The notes below the pieces were generated by a model that was not told where the DNA came from, made no database searches, and worked only from the letters and a program-made list of their open reading frames with translations. From Pseudomonadota bacterium (GTDB taxonomy: Bacteria > Pseudomonadota > Gammaproteobacteria > Burkholderiales > Burkholderiaceae_C): a DNA stretch of 6,839 nucleotides. Both the position numbers and the translations under genes were made by a program. Positions within the stretch are counted from its first letter, which is position 1. Every line of letters starts with the position of its first letter. This document shows positions 6,650 to 6,839 of the stretch, piece by piece. Location of the stretch: positions 1-6,839 of the forward strand of contig JAUPTP010000121.1 of the NCBI GenBank assembly GCA_030918015.1. Reading direction: 5' to 3'.

Positions 6650-6660
6650 CGGGGCGGGGG

Positions 6661-6839
6661 TCACAGCGTGGCCCAGTCGGCGGGGGACAGCGGCTTGAAG
6701 CGGTCGAGGTAGTGGGTGAGCACGGACCAGTCGACGGTGACCGGCACGTTGTCGATCGCACGACCTCGACCCGGTTTCATCGTCACGCCGGGACGATCTC
6801 CGGGCAGGAAGCGGGCCCGCAGCAGCGTGTGAACGGCCA
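6661..6839 (-). CDS. C-terminal 58 residues of an upstream operon gene, possibly cmr1 (5' end beyond window)
   Basis: An open frame enters from the right edge and stops at a TGA (6661-6663) a few bases before cmr2. The peptide contains RARFLPGDRPGVTMKPGRGR, then VPVTVDWSVLTHYLDRFKPL and ends SPADWATL. Codon use is GC-rich at third positions like its neighbours, and its stop lies at the cmr2 start (possible GTGA overlap), so it is very likely a real gene of the same operon. I do not recognise the fragment by sequence. Cmr1 is the only Cmr subunit missing from the window and is often encoded directly upstream of cmr2, which makes it the leading guess, but an accessory type III protein would fit equally well with what can be seen. 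Confidence 0.55.
   Translation of the reverse strand, partial: AVHTLLRARFLPGDRPGVTMKPGRGRAIDNVPVTVDWSVLTHYLDRFKPLSPADWATL

Noticed and set aside
4748..6712. Long plus-strand open frames, including 654 codons opposite cmr2, 713 codons at 3165-5306, 565 codons at 1901-3598 and 493 codons at 501-1982
   Set aside because: They lie antisense to well-supported Cmr genes, show low-complexity Arg/Ala/Gly-rich products without family motifs, and cross several gene boundaries; they are the usual shadows of GC-rich coding DNA.
1..6839. CRISPR array, Cas6, Cas1/Cas2, tRNA, rRNA, insertion sequences or transcription terminators
   Set aside because: I looked for regularly spaced direct repeats, hairpins followed by T-runs and adaptation-gene motifs on both strands and found none; the T-runs at 2259-2266 and 2288-2293 are Lys codons of cmr5, not terminators.

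Overview
The window is the core of a type III-B (Cmr) CRISPR-Cas interference operon, all on the minus strand, followed by a HEPN/MNT toxin-antitoxin pair in the same transcriptional direction. The very high GC content, the GC-rich third codon positions and the flavour of the proteins suggest a betaproteobacterium, probably of the order Burkholderiales. This is inference from composition and protein style; no rRNA or other marker gene is present.

Transcription runs from right to left: the C-terminal end of an unfinished upstream gene (6661-6839, possibly cmr1), then cmr2/cas10 (4613-6649), cmr3 (3336-4616), cmr4 (2354-3271), cmr5 (1961-2350), cmr6 (732-1964), a HEPN-domain protein of the HI0074 / nucleotidyltransferase substrate-binding type (296-721), and an MNT-type minimal nucleotidyltransferase that runs off the left edge (1-303). 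Spacing is tight throughout: ATGA overlaps at cmr2/cmr3 and cmr5/cmr6, a possible GTGA overlap at the upstream gene/cmr2 junction, 3 bp between cmr4 and cmr5, 10 bp between cmr6 and the HEPN gene, and an 8 bp overlap between HEPN and MNT. The longest untranslated gap is 64 bp, between cmr3 and cmr4, so there is no gene-free stretch above 300 bases. I see no promoter, terminator, CRISPR repeat array, cas1/cas2/cas6 gene, tRNA, rRNA or insertion sequence.

By family knowledge, Cmr2-Cmr6 (with Cmr1) assemble on a crRNA. Cmr3 holds the 5' handle, Cmr4 forms the backbone and cuts target RNA through its loop Asp, Cmr5 forms the small-subunit filament, and Cmr6 caps the backbone near the crRNA 3' end. 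Cmr2 senses target RNA and makes cyclic oligoadenylates through its Palm (GGDD) site. This Cmr2 has the GGDD but no N-terminal HD nuclease domain, which points to a complex working by target-RNA cleavage and second-messenger signalling rather than by cutting ssDNA. No CARF-type effector lies in the window. The most interesting accessory element is the HEPN RNase-like toxin (RNITSHTY motif) with its MNT antitoxin, tightly linked to the Cmr genes. Other points worth a look are a basic His/Lys-rich N-terminal tail on Cmr3, a charged C-terminal tail of about 119 residues on Cmr6, and a correctly phased A-AAA-AAG slippery site in cmr5 whose -1 frame runs open into cmr6.
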